From contig NMRB01001345.1 in assembly GCA_002633025.1 (NCBI GenBank), positions 122,591 to 186,590 of the forward strand: 64,000 nt of DNA, written 5' to 3'. Position 1 is the first letter of the stretch, and every line of letters starts with the position of its first letter. Under the pieces are notes generated by a model. That model was not told where the DNA came from. It searched no databases and saw only the letters and a list, made by a program, of their open reading frames with translations. The position numbers and the translations under genes are program-made. Source of the DNA: Notospermus geniculatus. Taxonomy: Eukaryota; Nemertea; Pilidiophora; Heteronemertea; Lineidae. This document shows positions 48,853 through 61,882 of this stretch, in pieces.

Positions 48853-49058
48853 ACAGACGGAATGCAAACTACTTGACGGAAAAATCACATGTATGTTTCG
48901 AAAAGGCGTAACGAATGGCCATTTGTTACTTTTGAAAGAAAAGATTCTTTTGTCCTTAAGAAAAGTCAGTTTCGCCATCTATCGTCCTTGCGATCTAAAT
49001 TGAGCTTTTTTCTACATTGTAAGATCTATATAATAATGCTGGAAGTCGGCTCAATAAA

Positions 49059-49442
49059 GTCACACTTGGAAGTTTTGTTTTGTCTCGAAATTCGGCATGA
49101 TAATAGAGGATACCATATCCTGATGCAACGGGTGGTTGAATTTGCGAAGAGGACTTTGTTGCGGTCGCAATTTTACTTTTTTTAGTAGTGTTGTTCGATT
49201 GCTTTCTAAATTCTCCCTACTGCACCCCATTGGGTGCACCTATTCCACCAGGGCCGGGAATTCCATCCTCGGTTGAATCCGTCACACTTGGAAGCTTGGT
49301 TTTGCCTCGAAATTCGGCGTGGTAATAGAGGATACCATATTCTGATGCAACGGGTGATTTAATTTGCGAAGAGGACTTTGTTTTGCTAGCAGCTTTACTT
49401 TTTTTAACGGTGTTGTTCGATTGCTTTCTAAATTCTCCCTAC
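49059..49442. repeat. Imperfect tandem duplication (162 bp x2)
   Basis: Copies at 49059-49220 and 49281-49442, each starting GTCACACTTGGAAG and ending CTAAATTCTCCCTAC, separated by 60 bp. By eye they are roughly 85-90% identical. No coding function is apparent. Confidence 0.85.
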
Positions 49443-51780
49443 CGAACACCGTGTTGCACGAATTCCAGCCGTGCCGTGCATTCCAACCTCCAACCTCCGC
49501 ATAAATCAGAATCGCCGATTGCCACGGGTTCTTGCTAGTTCAAAAATAATACTTAACCGTGTGTTTTGCAATATAATCTGAAAAGTTAACAGAGAAAGAT
49601 ACAGACAACTAACTCAAATGCAGTCTTTTACAAAAACAGAAAACCCAAATGAGAAAAAGGAAGTTTGCAATGTCTTGCGGCAGGACATGTATGCGACGGC
49701 CAAACGGAAACATGACTGGTGCGTAACAGAACATACAGTTTGTACATTTACACAAAAAATACACTAGTTTTTCAAAACCAAAATGAAAAGTCCCTGAATG
49801 GTACCCGATGTATATTCATATACTATACATACTTACATACTGATATTACAGATGCATATATGTCTGTGTAGGAAAATCAATTTTTAAGAGGCAGCTGTGA
49901 AATTACATGGAGATTTTGAACTGGAGCTATCCAAGTGTAAGTGCGTCTCAACGTTCTCTTCTTCATAGCGTACATTGACGGGCGCTCTCTTGACGTGCGT
50001 ACGCGTATCTTAGGAAGGCAACTACGGTAAAAAGAAGATGTTTCTTTTCAAAAGTAGCCTATAAGTGTAAAAAATGTTTTAATCAATGTTTATTCAAAAA
50101 GGGCTAACTTTGGCGCGTTGATTTCCATGGAACTAATTCCTTACGCTTGTACATTCATAGATGCGGCAAAGCTTGTGTTTCTTTGATTGGGCCTACCGGC
50201 GAAACTCAGGATTACATGATGTCATTTCAGCATTTCGTCAGCTTAAAGCAAGTTCAGCAGCACCAAAACAATAAGTGTAAATATCTCTGATTACATATAC
50301 AATCAGCAAAGTTGAAATAAAAAAATTACCAGTTTTCGAAATTTTTACTGATAGGCTTATGTGTGACAATTACATGAAGCGAATTTTTTGAATGGGAATT
50401 TTTTTACTTTAATAATTTTTACTTTAATAGTTGAAGGCGAAACTTTTATGAACATTTTGATACATAATTCGTTGTTGTCCATCTGTTTGTTCCACTTTTG
50501 GTTCCAGCATTCAGTGTTAAGCATTCATCTGTTCATCTGTCGATCGATTTCTCTCCCGCTCTTTGTTGTGGGACCCTTCCTCTCTGGTGGACCAGACGGA
50601 CACACCGCTTACCCAGACAATAGATCCTGCATATTTTAACCTCATATTCGATATACCATATGGTGGACCGAATAAAAGTCCAGAGTGCTGGATTTCAGGA
50701 GGTTAATGTTCGTAAAATTCGATTTTGAGTATAGTTGAGAGCAGTATGCACTCTGGGAAATTTTCTGGACAAAACTGTGGCGACTCTGCAAGCATCTGCG
50801 ACAGTTTAAAACAAATCATATCCCAGCCGATAAACCATCACACTTTCCTGTTTACTTTCAAACTTAACCCTGCAGACAACAGTAGGCCTATTCGCACATT
50901 CTGGCAACTTCATCATCAGGGCAGAATACTTTCCCAGGCTTTTTAATATTCAGGGTCAGTTGCACCAAACTCGCGTCCCCGCATGCCCACTTAGAATCAC
51001 CCGCGCTGATGACTTTATACATCTTTTATGCAAATATCCCGCAATAATGGTTATTTCATATTCTCAGGAAAGTGTTGACCGAGATATGTCACTTCGACAA
51101 GCGGAAAGCCCGCTTGGTCATCAATAATAACGCCGTTGCCAGGTCGTCAATACAGAGTCCGAATTTTATATAAACCCTATAACAGCAACCGCAATTTGGT
51201 CGTATCGTTGGTTTTTATCAGAGGGTAAAGCAATGGAACAAGTTTGAGAATTTACTGGTGTTTTTCACGCCAATAAGTTTAGAAATCTTGGTATTTGCTG
51301 TAATCCACATCTGGTAACGGGACGGAATGAATTAATATATTTTTATTTGTAGGACTGAAACTTCTGTTACATGCGTGTATAGTCTAAAAAGCGAAATACA
51401 CACAAATCATCTTTGGTCCCAGTAAAATCTGCATTCGTCTCTGTGTTTGTTTTCGTGGCCTAGTTTGCTTTATTACTCAATGCGTCACTTTTTCTTTTTC
51501 TCATAAACTCCTAACTCTGATCTGTTTTAATCAAGCCTTAGTCAGAACTTTGATATTTGAACAAGGAAAGCGATAATAATCTGCACGTGATATTCAACTT
51601 CTGCCGTAGGAAAGCAAATTAATATATCAGATTGCGGGATCGAAGCCGAGTTTCTCTATCTCGGCTTGAAAAAGCACTCATAGCCTATGAATTAGAAGCA
51701 CAATGAAACATTTCGCAGTTCTAATTAACTGCTGCTATGATTACAGAAACTTCACAAATAATGAAACGCGGACGCCTACC
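49443..51780. other. Non-coding stretch, nothing recognised
   Basis: AT-rich, with short chance ORFs only. Confidence 0.45.
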
Positions 51781-51783
51781 CAG

Positions 51784-51795
51784 TGCGCATGCGCA
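51784..51795. promoter_or_regulatory. Perfect NRF1-type palindrome
   Basis: TGCGCATGCGCA, the full palindromic NRF1 consensus, with a second TTGCGCA 13 nt downstream and an AT-rich AAATAAAAG at about 51820. NRF1 sites mark many animal housekeeping promoters. An ATG in strong Kozak context (AACATGG) lies at 52149 but opens only 20 codons. No gene is identified. Confidence 0.35.
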
Positions 51796-51829
51796 AACAG
51801 CCTTGCGCACAACATCGTAAATAAAAGCT

Positions 51830-54800
51830 CTGGCTCAATATAAACAACTGTATGAAGAAAATGAATCTCCTTGCACACGATCAGCTAAAACAACCCGCGA
51901 AATATTCGCGCTTTTTTTCTCAGTAGAGATATCATTATTAGCAATCAAATCTAAATGAAAATTGAAAAAATAAGCAGTTTTTAATATATATTAGCTTAAT
52001 GAACTACTATCGTAACTTACTACGCGTTCTTTATAAAACTATTAATAAACTCAACGCCGTATGGATCCGCTGTTTCTCAGCTGAGAAAAATTCGTCTTTC
52101 GCTCATTCATACGTTTTGTTTCAACGCCTCGGCAAAGGATTGGTAACATGGAAAACGTGACATTTTGCGGCCTCCCTGGCTCGGTTCACCTTGAGTCTCC
52201 GCTTGGTTGACGATATGCGGGGACCCCTCACTGATTACCTCTTTATTGTTTTACGTGTGACCCGCACACGGGACCCTGCCCTCCACCCCCGCAGGATGGG
52301 TAACCTCACCTCTTCTAAACAGCTCTGGAACCCCTGCATCGTCCCTGAAGGTGACATAAGAATTCCCCCTTTGTTCCTTTTCGCCCTTGTAACAATTTAA
52401 GGTCAATGTCAGCTGTCCATACGCCAGTCACCAGTCACCTAAAAGATTGTTTTGTCACAAACGAAGCTAATTTTTGATGACAAGTTTTGCTGACCCATGG
52501 CTAGTTCACTTAAATCTGATTTCATGGAGTGTACCTTTCAGTGGCACTTTTAACCTACACTCAAAAACAGCCTTTTTGACACCTACACATTTGTAAAGTT
52601 TGATTTTTTTCTACATAATTACGCTAAGACTGAATATCTCGGATGAGATGGCCGTATGGAGCGGGACTGCGGATTAGCGATGCAATCAGCCTCTGAGTGT
52701 GTACTTGTAATGGGAATTTACGGCCTCAAGATAAAAAGGAATAATATTAGTTTCCAGTATTTTATTGAGCTGTTGTGCTTATCACGATTAGTGCTTATAA
52801 ATTACTCTGATAGAAACAAAATGAAAAATTCAAAATTCTCGCGAAATTTGGTTAAATTACTCAACAACGCTTCGACCAATATCATTATTTTTCGACCATT
52901 ATTTTGTACACTTCCACTACACTTCAGAAAACATCACCGCTTTCTCCGCCTACTAACAACCATTCATTTATAATTTGGTTATGTTTACATTAGCAACGAC
53001 AACATTATTTTTTCTCAGTTTTCGCTGAATACCAAATTCATACCTAATTACAGCATAAAAACAAGGGTTTCTATCGCCATTGTTGTAAAGATTCGATATA
53101 TTAGCACTTGCGTAACGGCTATTCTCTTATCTTAATCTCCCAGTTGTGTTGTGACTTGAGTTACAACAGACGGTGGCCTATTCTCCAAGGAAGTGAAACC
53201 CCAAACTGCCAACGATCGTGATGCAATCCATAATTACGGAGAAATTCCTCTGGTCCCTGGAGCAAGAGCTAACGCCATTTTCTTTCAATAGCGCTATGCT
53301 ACTGCGTTCCAATTACCCAGAGACAAAAGCTTCTGCCCCAGGCGAACAATTTGCTAACAATCACCAACACCAGTGTCATAAGACGCTAATATCATCAGAG
53401 TTAATTCCTTTATCGGGAGTTACCTTTCTTCAGTAAGCACAGCGAGAACGTCTTTCCTTCTTCGCAATGGTAACGCAACACCCGAGAGAGTTGGATTCAC
53501 CTGAAGTTGCCATATCACAACTGTGTACCACTTCTGCAAAATGTACAAAGATTCTCAATGGATATGGGTCAACTTATGGTGAAATCAACAATGATAGGCT
53601 CGGAAATATCGCTGAAATGAAAAGCTGTGTTTTTCGCGGGTCGTTTTCCTCCTATTTCTTGGCTTTTTGTCGCCGTTTCGAGTGGATGTCGCGTCGAGTA
53701 AATGGGACGAGATGAGGTATTATGGACGGATAGGGATGCTGATTGTCGTTCGTGGTCTCAGAGGTAAAGGAACAAGATCATCTACTTACTGACAATGACA
53801 ACAACAAGAATCTACAACATTCAACATTACAGGTGTTTTTCTCTCCTATACGGTGGAGAATAACAAACGTGAAATACTCTTTCAATGCTACTTTCTTCGG
53901 GTGTGAAAAGAGACATCGTCAACTGGAACTCGCGGAGAAAACAAAAGATTATCTAGCCGCTGGGAATCTGACAACGTGGGGATAATTGTAACAGTATTTG
54001 CAAGCTAACCTTTGAAGCATTCGCCACAAAAGGAAACAAAATTGGTACATTGTATCACAGGTTTGATGAAAAAATATCCATTTTGTCATTCATTATTTAC
54101 GTATTTTCTTTACAAAATACTGTTATCATTTTTTTGTATCTATCTTCTGATAACGCCTGGGACCAACAACACTAGAACATAAACACTCCGTGATATTGAC
54201 TACAAAAGATACTGCCACGTTATCCCTTTAAATTTGGTGTCACACTAGAACCGCAGGATCAGATCTAGCGTGTAATAGGGCGATAAAATCTCATCGTGAT
54301 TATCAGACGATCTGGTCATCATTAGGCAGACGACAGCCAATGATATCCGCTAGATAAACACCTTAGATCGCCACCGGAGTGTTAAAAATCGTGATCTCCG
54401 ATCAGAACCCGAGGCTGGAGCACACGACAAATCCATCAACCTCGTCCCGACACATAGGAGAGGAACAACATGTTCTATTAGTGCGCCAATCTCTAGGCAC
54501 ACAGACAGTGCAGCGTGGAACCAGTGCATTGTAATGCATGCCTGTAATATACGTGCACTCCGTTACAGTGTACATGTCAACGGCAATGTCTTTGACCCCG
54601 TTTGGGGCGGAATCTTAGACCCTCCTCTAGAAAAATTTTGACTTTCGATCTGAGATGACATGTCATAGCATTTCCCACGGTAAAATCATGATTTCAGCAA
54701 ACATTTACACTATAGGCATGTCCCAAAAATACAGGGTAACGCAGGCTTGGAATGTAGGCCTCACGACCCTGGACGAACTTTTGGGTCAGCGTCAGCTCTT

Positions 54801-56690
54801 CTAGCTGAAACCATGATGATAGCGGGAGAGTCTGTCGTGTTGTCGAACCTGGACACAGGGTTGAACATCTTCGCGTTTCGCATCAATAACACCAGAAATT
54901 AGATCATCGCATCAGCGCGTAATCTAGCAAGAAAATTGCATGAAAGAAATATTCTCACTTCATTTCTCCAGTTCATTACGGCGATGAAATTCGTTAGTGG
55001 CATGCGCCGGATTGGTCGAGGCGAAATTCTAATAGCGGGTTCTGGCTTGGGAAATATTAAATATCAGAGTATTTCTACAGACAATTACTGGCAAGTATCC
55101 TACACGTATCTGCGCCGAGTGGAAGATAATTCTACTTCATGCGTGAAGGGTCCTTTTGCTGACTATATGAGGCGAATCGACGGCCGCTTGCTGCCCCGAA
55201 ATCTTCAACGTATTTTACGTTTTATTTGATATAAATCGTGTTGATGTCGGTGATAGAAGGGCGACGTGAATGGAAGGAAGGACTCTCAGTTATGGAGTAA
55301 TCTTTAGAGTACAATCTAATAAACAGTTGGGCAGTACCTATCTCTGCCAGTCCTTTGTCTTTAACCCACTGTAAGCAAGCCAAAGTTTAACGACAATAAC
55401 AACAGCATCCGCCATGACGCCACTGTCGCTGTTGTTGTTGTCGTCAGACGTGTAGCTTAGCGATCACCGATCGAGCTATCGACAAGAAATTAGGGTGCAT
55501 TTTCGATGTATTCTATTTCCTTGGAGCAGTTTTGAGTTCGTCTGAAGATGATCTTGATAGTAACAATATATGCTTGTCAATCACATTTAAAATGGGTCGA
55601 TCAAGACAGCAGCCGTGATCAATGGTTCCTCCCGGCTCTCCTCGCCACCGTCATGCAGCTGTTCACCGGGCACAAGAGGCGCTGAGGACCAATGTGCTCT
55701 CTCAGCAGCGTGCACGGTGAAACCGGAGGATTATTATACGGCTCCTGTTCCAAGTCAGGAACGGTTAGGTTACCTGTACTTAACAGTACCTAAATGCACA
55801 GGGATGTCGTCTCAACATGACGTGAAGCCAATAAAGTAACCCGGGTGACATATATTTTGTAAAGTGAGGCTCTAGATTTCGGACAGGGAGATCAGATGAA
55901 AAAATATTGTGACCACGAAAAGGTCATTAAGTACAAGTACTTGATGTAAGATGGGCAATCTCTCATGAAAATACTTGACCAATGCGATAATTACACTGCA
56001 GGTGCCAAAAGCCTGACCCTTGTATAATTTGGACCTGGATCCATCTTTTTTTCAGCTTACTCTTTGTTGTAGTTCAAAGCCACAAACTTTGTGTATGATT
56101 TTTCTCCACAGTCTCTAAAGAGTTAATAGCAAGCTGTTTGCCTGCTTCTAATGTACACGGTAAAGTACGCCATCGGAAGGTGGCTGTGGACAAGAACCTG
56201 TCAGAAACATCTGAAGAAGATAAAAGCCAGAAAATTACTACATTCAGTGCGAGCGTGTCGGGACAAAACGTGAAAGACCTGGCTTAATTGGTCAGAAGAA
56301 GCCGCTGGCCATTGGCTCGCGGTGGCACGGTGCTCATGCCAGCGATTCAACCAACTCCAGAGATGAGAAGATGGGATCTCGGCCGCGGGGGTTGTTAGTA
56401 GTATCCTTGTTTTCCCCTTATAGCTGATGGAAGGAGTACCATACAATATGAATCGATCCCCTCAAAAGGTTGTAACAGACAATAAGGGTACTTTCGATAC
56501 CATGGAGTTCTCTCAAGAGGAACATGAATGTCAACAATAGACTTGTATTTTCAAAACTAGGTATTGTAATAAACCTAAAAGGCATAGGGATTTCCACGAT
56601 GTTCTTAACAAGCTTGGCGTATAATCCATCCAATTCTTTGACCAATTATGAGGGAACAGTAGCATTTGCCGTACGGTCAGCATATAAGCC
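51830..56690. other. Non-coding stretch, nothing certain
   Basis: Several ORFs of 70-105 codons on the plus strand (for example 53467-53715 and 54936-55229) lack domains and splice support. No repeats or RNA genes seen. Confidence 0.4.
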
Positions 56691-56699
56691 GGGCCTTTC

Positions 56700-57045
56700 A
56701 TTGGTACAGTGCAATTGTCTGAAAGAGTGGAATTGTCTAATACAGTGAGTGGCATTCCAGTGACATTGGGTGGTACTGTGGATTGGCTACACACTCCAGT
56801 GGCACTGGCTGGCACAGTGGCATTGTCTGGTACAATGGCATTGTCTGGTTGGTACAGTGGCATTGTCTGGCACAATGGCATTGTCTGGTACAGTGGATTG
56901 CCTGGAACAGTGGCATTGTCTACAGTGGCATTGGCTGGCACAGTGGCATTGTCTGGTACAGTGGCATTGTCTGGCACAGTGGCATTGTCTGGTACAGTGG
57001 TAGTAGGGTTTATCTAGAACATTGGCGTTGTCTGGCAGGTCTTTT
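56700..57045. repeat. 18-bp minisatellite
   Basis: The core unit is CAGTGGCATTGTCTGGYA, regular from about 56810 to 57000, with degenerate units on both flanks (for example GTGGCATTCCAGTGACATT near 56750). Because the period is a multiple of three, most frames are open: plus-strand [13 protein letters not shown], minus-strand [12 protein letters not shown]. The minus-strand frame (to 56531) shifts register inside the array, so coding is doubtful. Confidence 0.9.
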
Positions 57046-58120
57046 ACTCTGCTTCATTCGAATTCTTGAAAACGAGGGACGCGGGAGGAATTGGATGGCG
57101 GTCGCATTTGAAATAAAGACATGAACAGAACCTGTCCAATAAATTTCAGAAATGGTCGGAAAATTCTAATGGTACTTGAAACTGGGGACTTATCTTGTGC
57201 AGATAAAACTAATTACCGGTTTGGCGAAGCTTAATAATGGGAAGGGAACGCCGCACCTGATGATAATGGCAGAGGGAAAAAATACAAATTCTGATTGGCA
57301 GTTCCCCAAGCACAGCCTCTCTCAAGCACCCTTGACCAATATATAGGTATTTTTAATAAATTCTCGCTTCCCAGATATATGTATAGAGGTTGACCTCCAC
57401 TTTAGCGAATGTCTTTCATATGGTCCTTTTCCATGAGAATTGCAATTTATAGGTACAAATGATTTGCTTTGGACACTCTATTTGAATATGAGACACTTGA
57501 GGTATTAGTATTTTGATGGAAGTCGCTATATTGGATCGACAGTTGGATAAGTTGTGTTTGTTTGCCGATGGGGCCTCGAACATGTCGAAGGTAAAATGCA
57601 GATTTAGATTGCATTTTGATATCCAACGGGTCTCGAGACGACGAGAAGCAGCGTATAGCAAACTAGAAAAGATTATATTTAATGAAAAACCAGTGGAATA
57701 AAAAGAACAATCACACTGGGGTTGAAGAAAAAACTCTCATTTTGTGCTTTGACGAGACAGTTGGTGTGCCGTGATAGATTTGTCAGCAGCTTCAGCGAGT
57801 CCATTGTTGATAAGGATTGGAGGGGCGGTCCAGGCAAAGAGTAGCCCGATGCTCTTCAAACAAGCTACGGGTTGAGTACACAAAAGCTGAATAGAGAGGC
57901 GGTGTTTCTATCTCTTAATAGATACACATCCTTGCATGGAATCACGGACAATATTGTTGGACATCCCGCATCAGGCAAAATGTCATCTTGAGGAGGCTAC
58001 AGTTCGTGATGAAATGATTGGACAGGGCGGAACGTTACAGCGCGGCCGGGTTATCTACGCGATGTTGGTTAGTTCAAGCGGCGGGATTTTTGACGTACGT
58101 CGACGCTTTTACAAGAACCT
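57046..58120. other. Non-coding stretch, nothing recognised
   Basis: Short ORFs on both strands overlap each other at 57416-57701 without domain content. Confidence 0.45.
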
Positions 58121-58121
58121 G

Positions 58122-58229
58122 GACCCATGTTCCCGAAGCAGTCGTTAGGTTAACGATGTCGTTAAAACTGGGAAAATGCATAGCGTAACGACATCGTTAA
58201 CCTTACGACGGCTTCGGGAACATGACCCC
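58122..58229. mobile_element. 108-bp palindromic MITE
   Basis: The arms of about 43 bp are inverted copies with a few mismatches: left GACCCATGTTCCCGAAGC, then GTTAACGATGTCGTTA; right TAACGACATCGTTAACC, then GCTTCGGGAACATGACCC. The loop is about 20 bp (58166-58185). No coding capacity. Confidence 0.72.
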
Positions 58230-60067
58230 TGATCAGCATCTGGTCATCCAAGTGTAAAAAAAGGAACGGTCGTCCCTCTGGTATCATGCACGATACCTGC
58301 AGGATGACGGTTTCTTTTGTCTAATTTGGACCTCACTACGCCCCCTTTTAGCATATCATATCTCGAGCACCAAGAAGAATTTTGCATCGACGTTGACATC
58401 AAGTGACACGATTTTGCCCCAACCCATGTCACAATCACCTCGTGACATAACTTGACCCTTTTCATAGGTTTTGCCGATTAAGTAACCCTAAATTAAAACA
58501 GCAGGTATAATCCTCAATGACAACATCGGGATGATATAACCAAAAACACATAAAAATAGAGAAGAACGAAGTGTTACCATTGGAAAGTGGTTTAGACATT
58601 CGTTTCAAGTCACATATCCAGCAGATTCGGAGGAGAGTGTAATGGAGTTCAGCAGACAAAATGAGTTGAGATGTCAACCATTGTGATGGGCAGTCATATG
58701 CAGAATTATGATTTTCACAGTGGCAATAGGGTTTGTGATGTTGAAGCTAACCCAGGGCTTATCATGAATTGCCCTAATTGTCTGATTCAGCGTCAGCATG
58801 AATAGGCCGTGCTTTCTCTGGCCTAATGGCATTCACCAAGACAAGTGTCTATCGCTTCCCTTTTGTGGGCGCCCAGAGCCAGATTATACTTGGCCGAGAT
58901 GATTAGTCATTTGGGTCTCGCAACCTTTCACAGCATCAGTCACAATTTGATGTCAGTTGGGGAGAAGACGCGAATGAACCATCGTCATTATCGCTGAAAC
59001 CTTATATCAAACAGTCAATCACCTTAGTCATTTAGATACAGACTTGTGGACTTTTACCTATAATCAGTATGTACCGTACTGTACCTTTACGTTACAAACT
59101 AAAATGTACACTTTACATGAACATACATGTACATGTACTGCTAAAAAGACAGGCTTTCTCCAGAAATGTGTTGAAACGTACAAATTTATATCAGGGTACA
59201 ATTAGATGTGACACTTTTTATATGTCCTGGTGGTCGAACATGCAATTGACTGTTCCACAACCGCTGAAGGCTTTGCCGGCAGCTATGCAGGTGTGTCGGG
59301 ACAGTTTGCGTGTGGCCCAGGGGGAAGACAGCTTGAAGTGAAACGGCCTGTCAATCAAGACTGGGGGCTGCCGATGCTGTTTCTTTACGTAATAAAGGAA
59401 TTGGGAGCCTATTGAAAGTTTCACATGACCTTTAAGCTGTCCTATAAGAAACGATGAAGTTGTCCTTGAGGGGGCCTCCGAAATGTAATTCAACGAAATA
59501 CGAATTACGAACGTTTTTTTTCACGTTTTTTCTCGTGTTACAACGTGAGAACCTTAGTTGATCAGGTAACAGCGAATGCTGAAGGTTGGAAGGACGAATT
59601 TCCTTTGGAGATGATTTACCCCGTCTGGACGATGCCATCTTTACCCAGTAGGCTTATGATGTGCACTGGCTGCATACACAAATGCCTGGTCAATGCCTGT
59701 ATACATTGTAGGCCTACATGTACATGTTTGTTTTCACTGATGGGCGTCTGAACAAATTGGCTGATCAAGATTTTCGAACACTCGGGACGATCGATCCTTT
59801 TCATTGGGAAACAGGATCCTCAGACGATGGGAAAATGTTCATTTTGCTGCACATACTTCAGTTTTACCGCGGTGAAGTATCTCCGATGCATCCAGACACT
59901 TCGAAAGTTGAACAGCTGGACCTCATTTGGGGAGGTTTGTTCACTCAACTCTCCAAAAGCATGGATTGCCATTTTGTGTGAACATGTCTCCAGGTCTGAA
60001 GAATGACTACATGTACTTGATGACGGCTGATTGGATTGAAAAGCCCGACCTGTTCGGGCCTCGCAAC
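58230..60067. other. Non-coding stretch, nothing certain
   Basis: Overlapping short ORFs on both strands (59069-59981), none with a recognised domain. Repeated TACATGTACATGT motifs near 59125. Confidence 0.4.
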
Positions 60068-60205
60068 ATTATAGAGTTTTCGCAAAGCCCCCGAAACGCC
60101 AACGCGAACGTCTATCCTTTTGTTCCGTGCTCTCTTCGTGGCATCGAACAATGGGTTTGGCGTTCGCGTTGGTGTTTCGGGGGCTTTGCGAAAACTCCCT
60201 ATAAT
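60068..60205. mobile_element. 138-bp palindromic MITE
   Basis: Inverted arms: left ATTATAGAGTTTTCGCAAAG with CCCCCGAAACGCCAACGCG; right CGCGTTGGTGTTTCGGGGG with CTTTGCGAAAACTCCCTATA. Each arm is about 43 bp with two or three mismatches, with a loop at about 60111-60160. ORFs called across it on both strands are mirror images and not genes. Confidence 0.75.
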
Positions 60206-60967
60206 TTATCTCCGTCAACTTCAAATCACGAAAAATTAAGGGGCCATTACACTCTATAGAATGGAACAAAGGTAAGTCCAGGAAAATGTATGACTGTATA
60301 TAAAATGTTTATTTCTCAATGAAAATGGAATGATCAAAAAACAACAAATAATATATTTGGAAAAATGCAAATTCTAATCTTTTCAAGATCCTCAAAATAA
60401 GGTGGACTATACGTACCCTGGATTTGTAAAATTACGTTTCCTGTTTTAGAACATTCAAGAGCAAAGTTGAGAGACCATTCATACGGCAATTTTTATATCA
60501 TAAATAACATTGTACACCGCTTTTAATAAATACTATACATGTACCGTACAACAGATAAAGCACGCTCAGTAAAACACTTTGATTGGTTCTTTTAAACTGC
60601 TACCACGCAGAAGCACGATTTAGCTCATCTGATTGGACAACATATCGGAACTCTAATACAACAGCTCGAGGAAAGGAGGGGATAAAGTGGGACGGAGTAG
60701 ATAGGCCTTTTGCACTTGGCTGACTGATATACAAGGACGTGTTCATATGTTCTTTTCAGAGGAAATTCACAATGCAGAAAAACATCGATCAATATCATTA
60801 TAAATTTCATAATATTGAAAGTAGCATGGCCGGAAAATGTCACCAGACGGTGAGTGGATGGCGTAAAGATGATTACGAGTGATAGATATTGACTATTCAC
60901 AGTTGGAATGCATACAATACATGAACATATGCATAAAAAGATTCACACTCAAAAGCAAAGAAATGAC
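60206..60967. other. Non-coding stretch, nothing recognised
   Basis: AT-rich. AATAAA on the minus strand (TTTATT near 60308) is a conceivable but distant polyadenylation signal for the gene at the right end. Nothing else seen. Confidence 0.35.
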
Positions 60968-60971
60968 TTAA

Positions 60972-61250
60972 AGGACCACTGTATTGCATCTTTCTGTCGA
61001 CAGCCGGCGCCACCGGCACCATGCTCCAATACTGTAGTTAAGCCTTTCGCCCCAGTGTTGGAGAATGTATGATTACAGTCTCGGTCACCCAGCCGCTGGG
61101 GATCGAACAAGTTTGTGTAGCAGTACTGTGGAACGAAACGGCTGGCTGCGCGAGACTAGTTGCATGCGGTAGTTTACCAAGTCGTTAATAGAGGCCTCCC
61201 CTTAACGCGGGTAGGTGTAACGCAGGATTGGGAAGCAATACTGTGGTCCT
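60972..61250. mobile_element. 279-bp element with TTAA target duplication
   Basis: Flanked by TTAA (60968-60971 and 61251-61254). The termini are AGGACCACTGTATTGC and GCAATACTGTGGTCCT, a 16-bp inverted repeat with one mismatch (GTATTG against GTATTG with C/A differences near the tip). The TTAA site and AGG-type start match the layout of the element at 18626-18994, so both are likely piggyBac-like non-autonomous elements of different families. The interior is GC-richer and non-coding. Confidence 0.68.
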
Positions 61251-61254
61251 TTAA

Positions 61255-61882
61255 GAATCCCAGCTTCCATGCATTCCCTATCCTATCTTCAAACAATATT
61301 TTACGTTTTTACGATTCTAACCTTTTGCTATGGTAAAGCTACATGTACAGTCATTGACATAAGTTTATCTACACCTACTACCTTGAATATTTCAAATACT
61401 ACTGGGCCAATGTAGATCTACTAATAATACTGTATCGTCCTATTTGCCCTGTAACTCTCCGCCAATGTTGATATCTCCTGCACACCATGCAAGGTAGTAT
61501 AAAGTTCATTACGAGTGCACGGATGCTGAAAAGCACAGGTGTAACAGTAATGGTAGTCCATTTCAAGCAATGGTCCGGCCGCTACTGAAGGTTTTTGACA
61601 GGTTGTACCTTTCCAATGATTCTTTTCAGTGGATTTCCAATGTACAACACTCCCTTGTTGACTACCATTTCTTTCACACCTGTGTTGTTGATAATAGTTC
61701 ACCTATGGTCTCATAAAGTCTTTGTTCTGCTTCACAATTCGATGGTAGATAAACTGCATTAGAAAGCAAGATATAAGTCTTATAAAAAGAATCGTTGGTT
61801 CCCAGACATTTTCTCCTAGAGACTAAATCCCCCTCCACACCAAGACATCAACTGCCGCCGGCGACTGGGATCGCTGTCGTTG
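61255..61882 (-). other. Probable 3' UTR of the four-pass membrane gene
   Basis: Sequence directly downstream (minus strand) of the stop codon at 61885-61883. A 93-codon minus-strand frame (61702-61421) is out of context and unlikely to be translated. No canonical AATAAA was seen within it, so the transcript end is not located. Confidence 0.35.

Noticed and set aside
56531-56977. 148-codon minus-strand protein with repeated NAT sequons as a mucin-like gene
   Set aside because: The repeat shifts frame inside the ORF and no signal peptide or splice support is seen.
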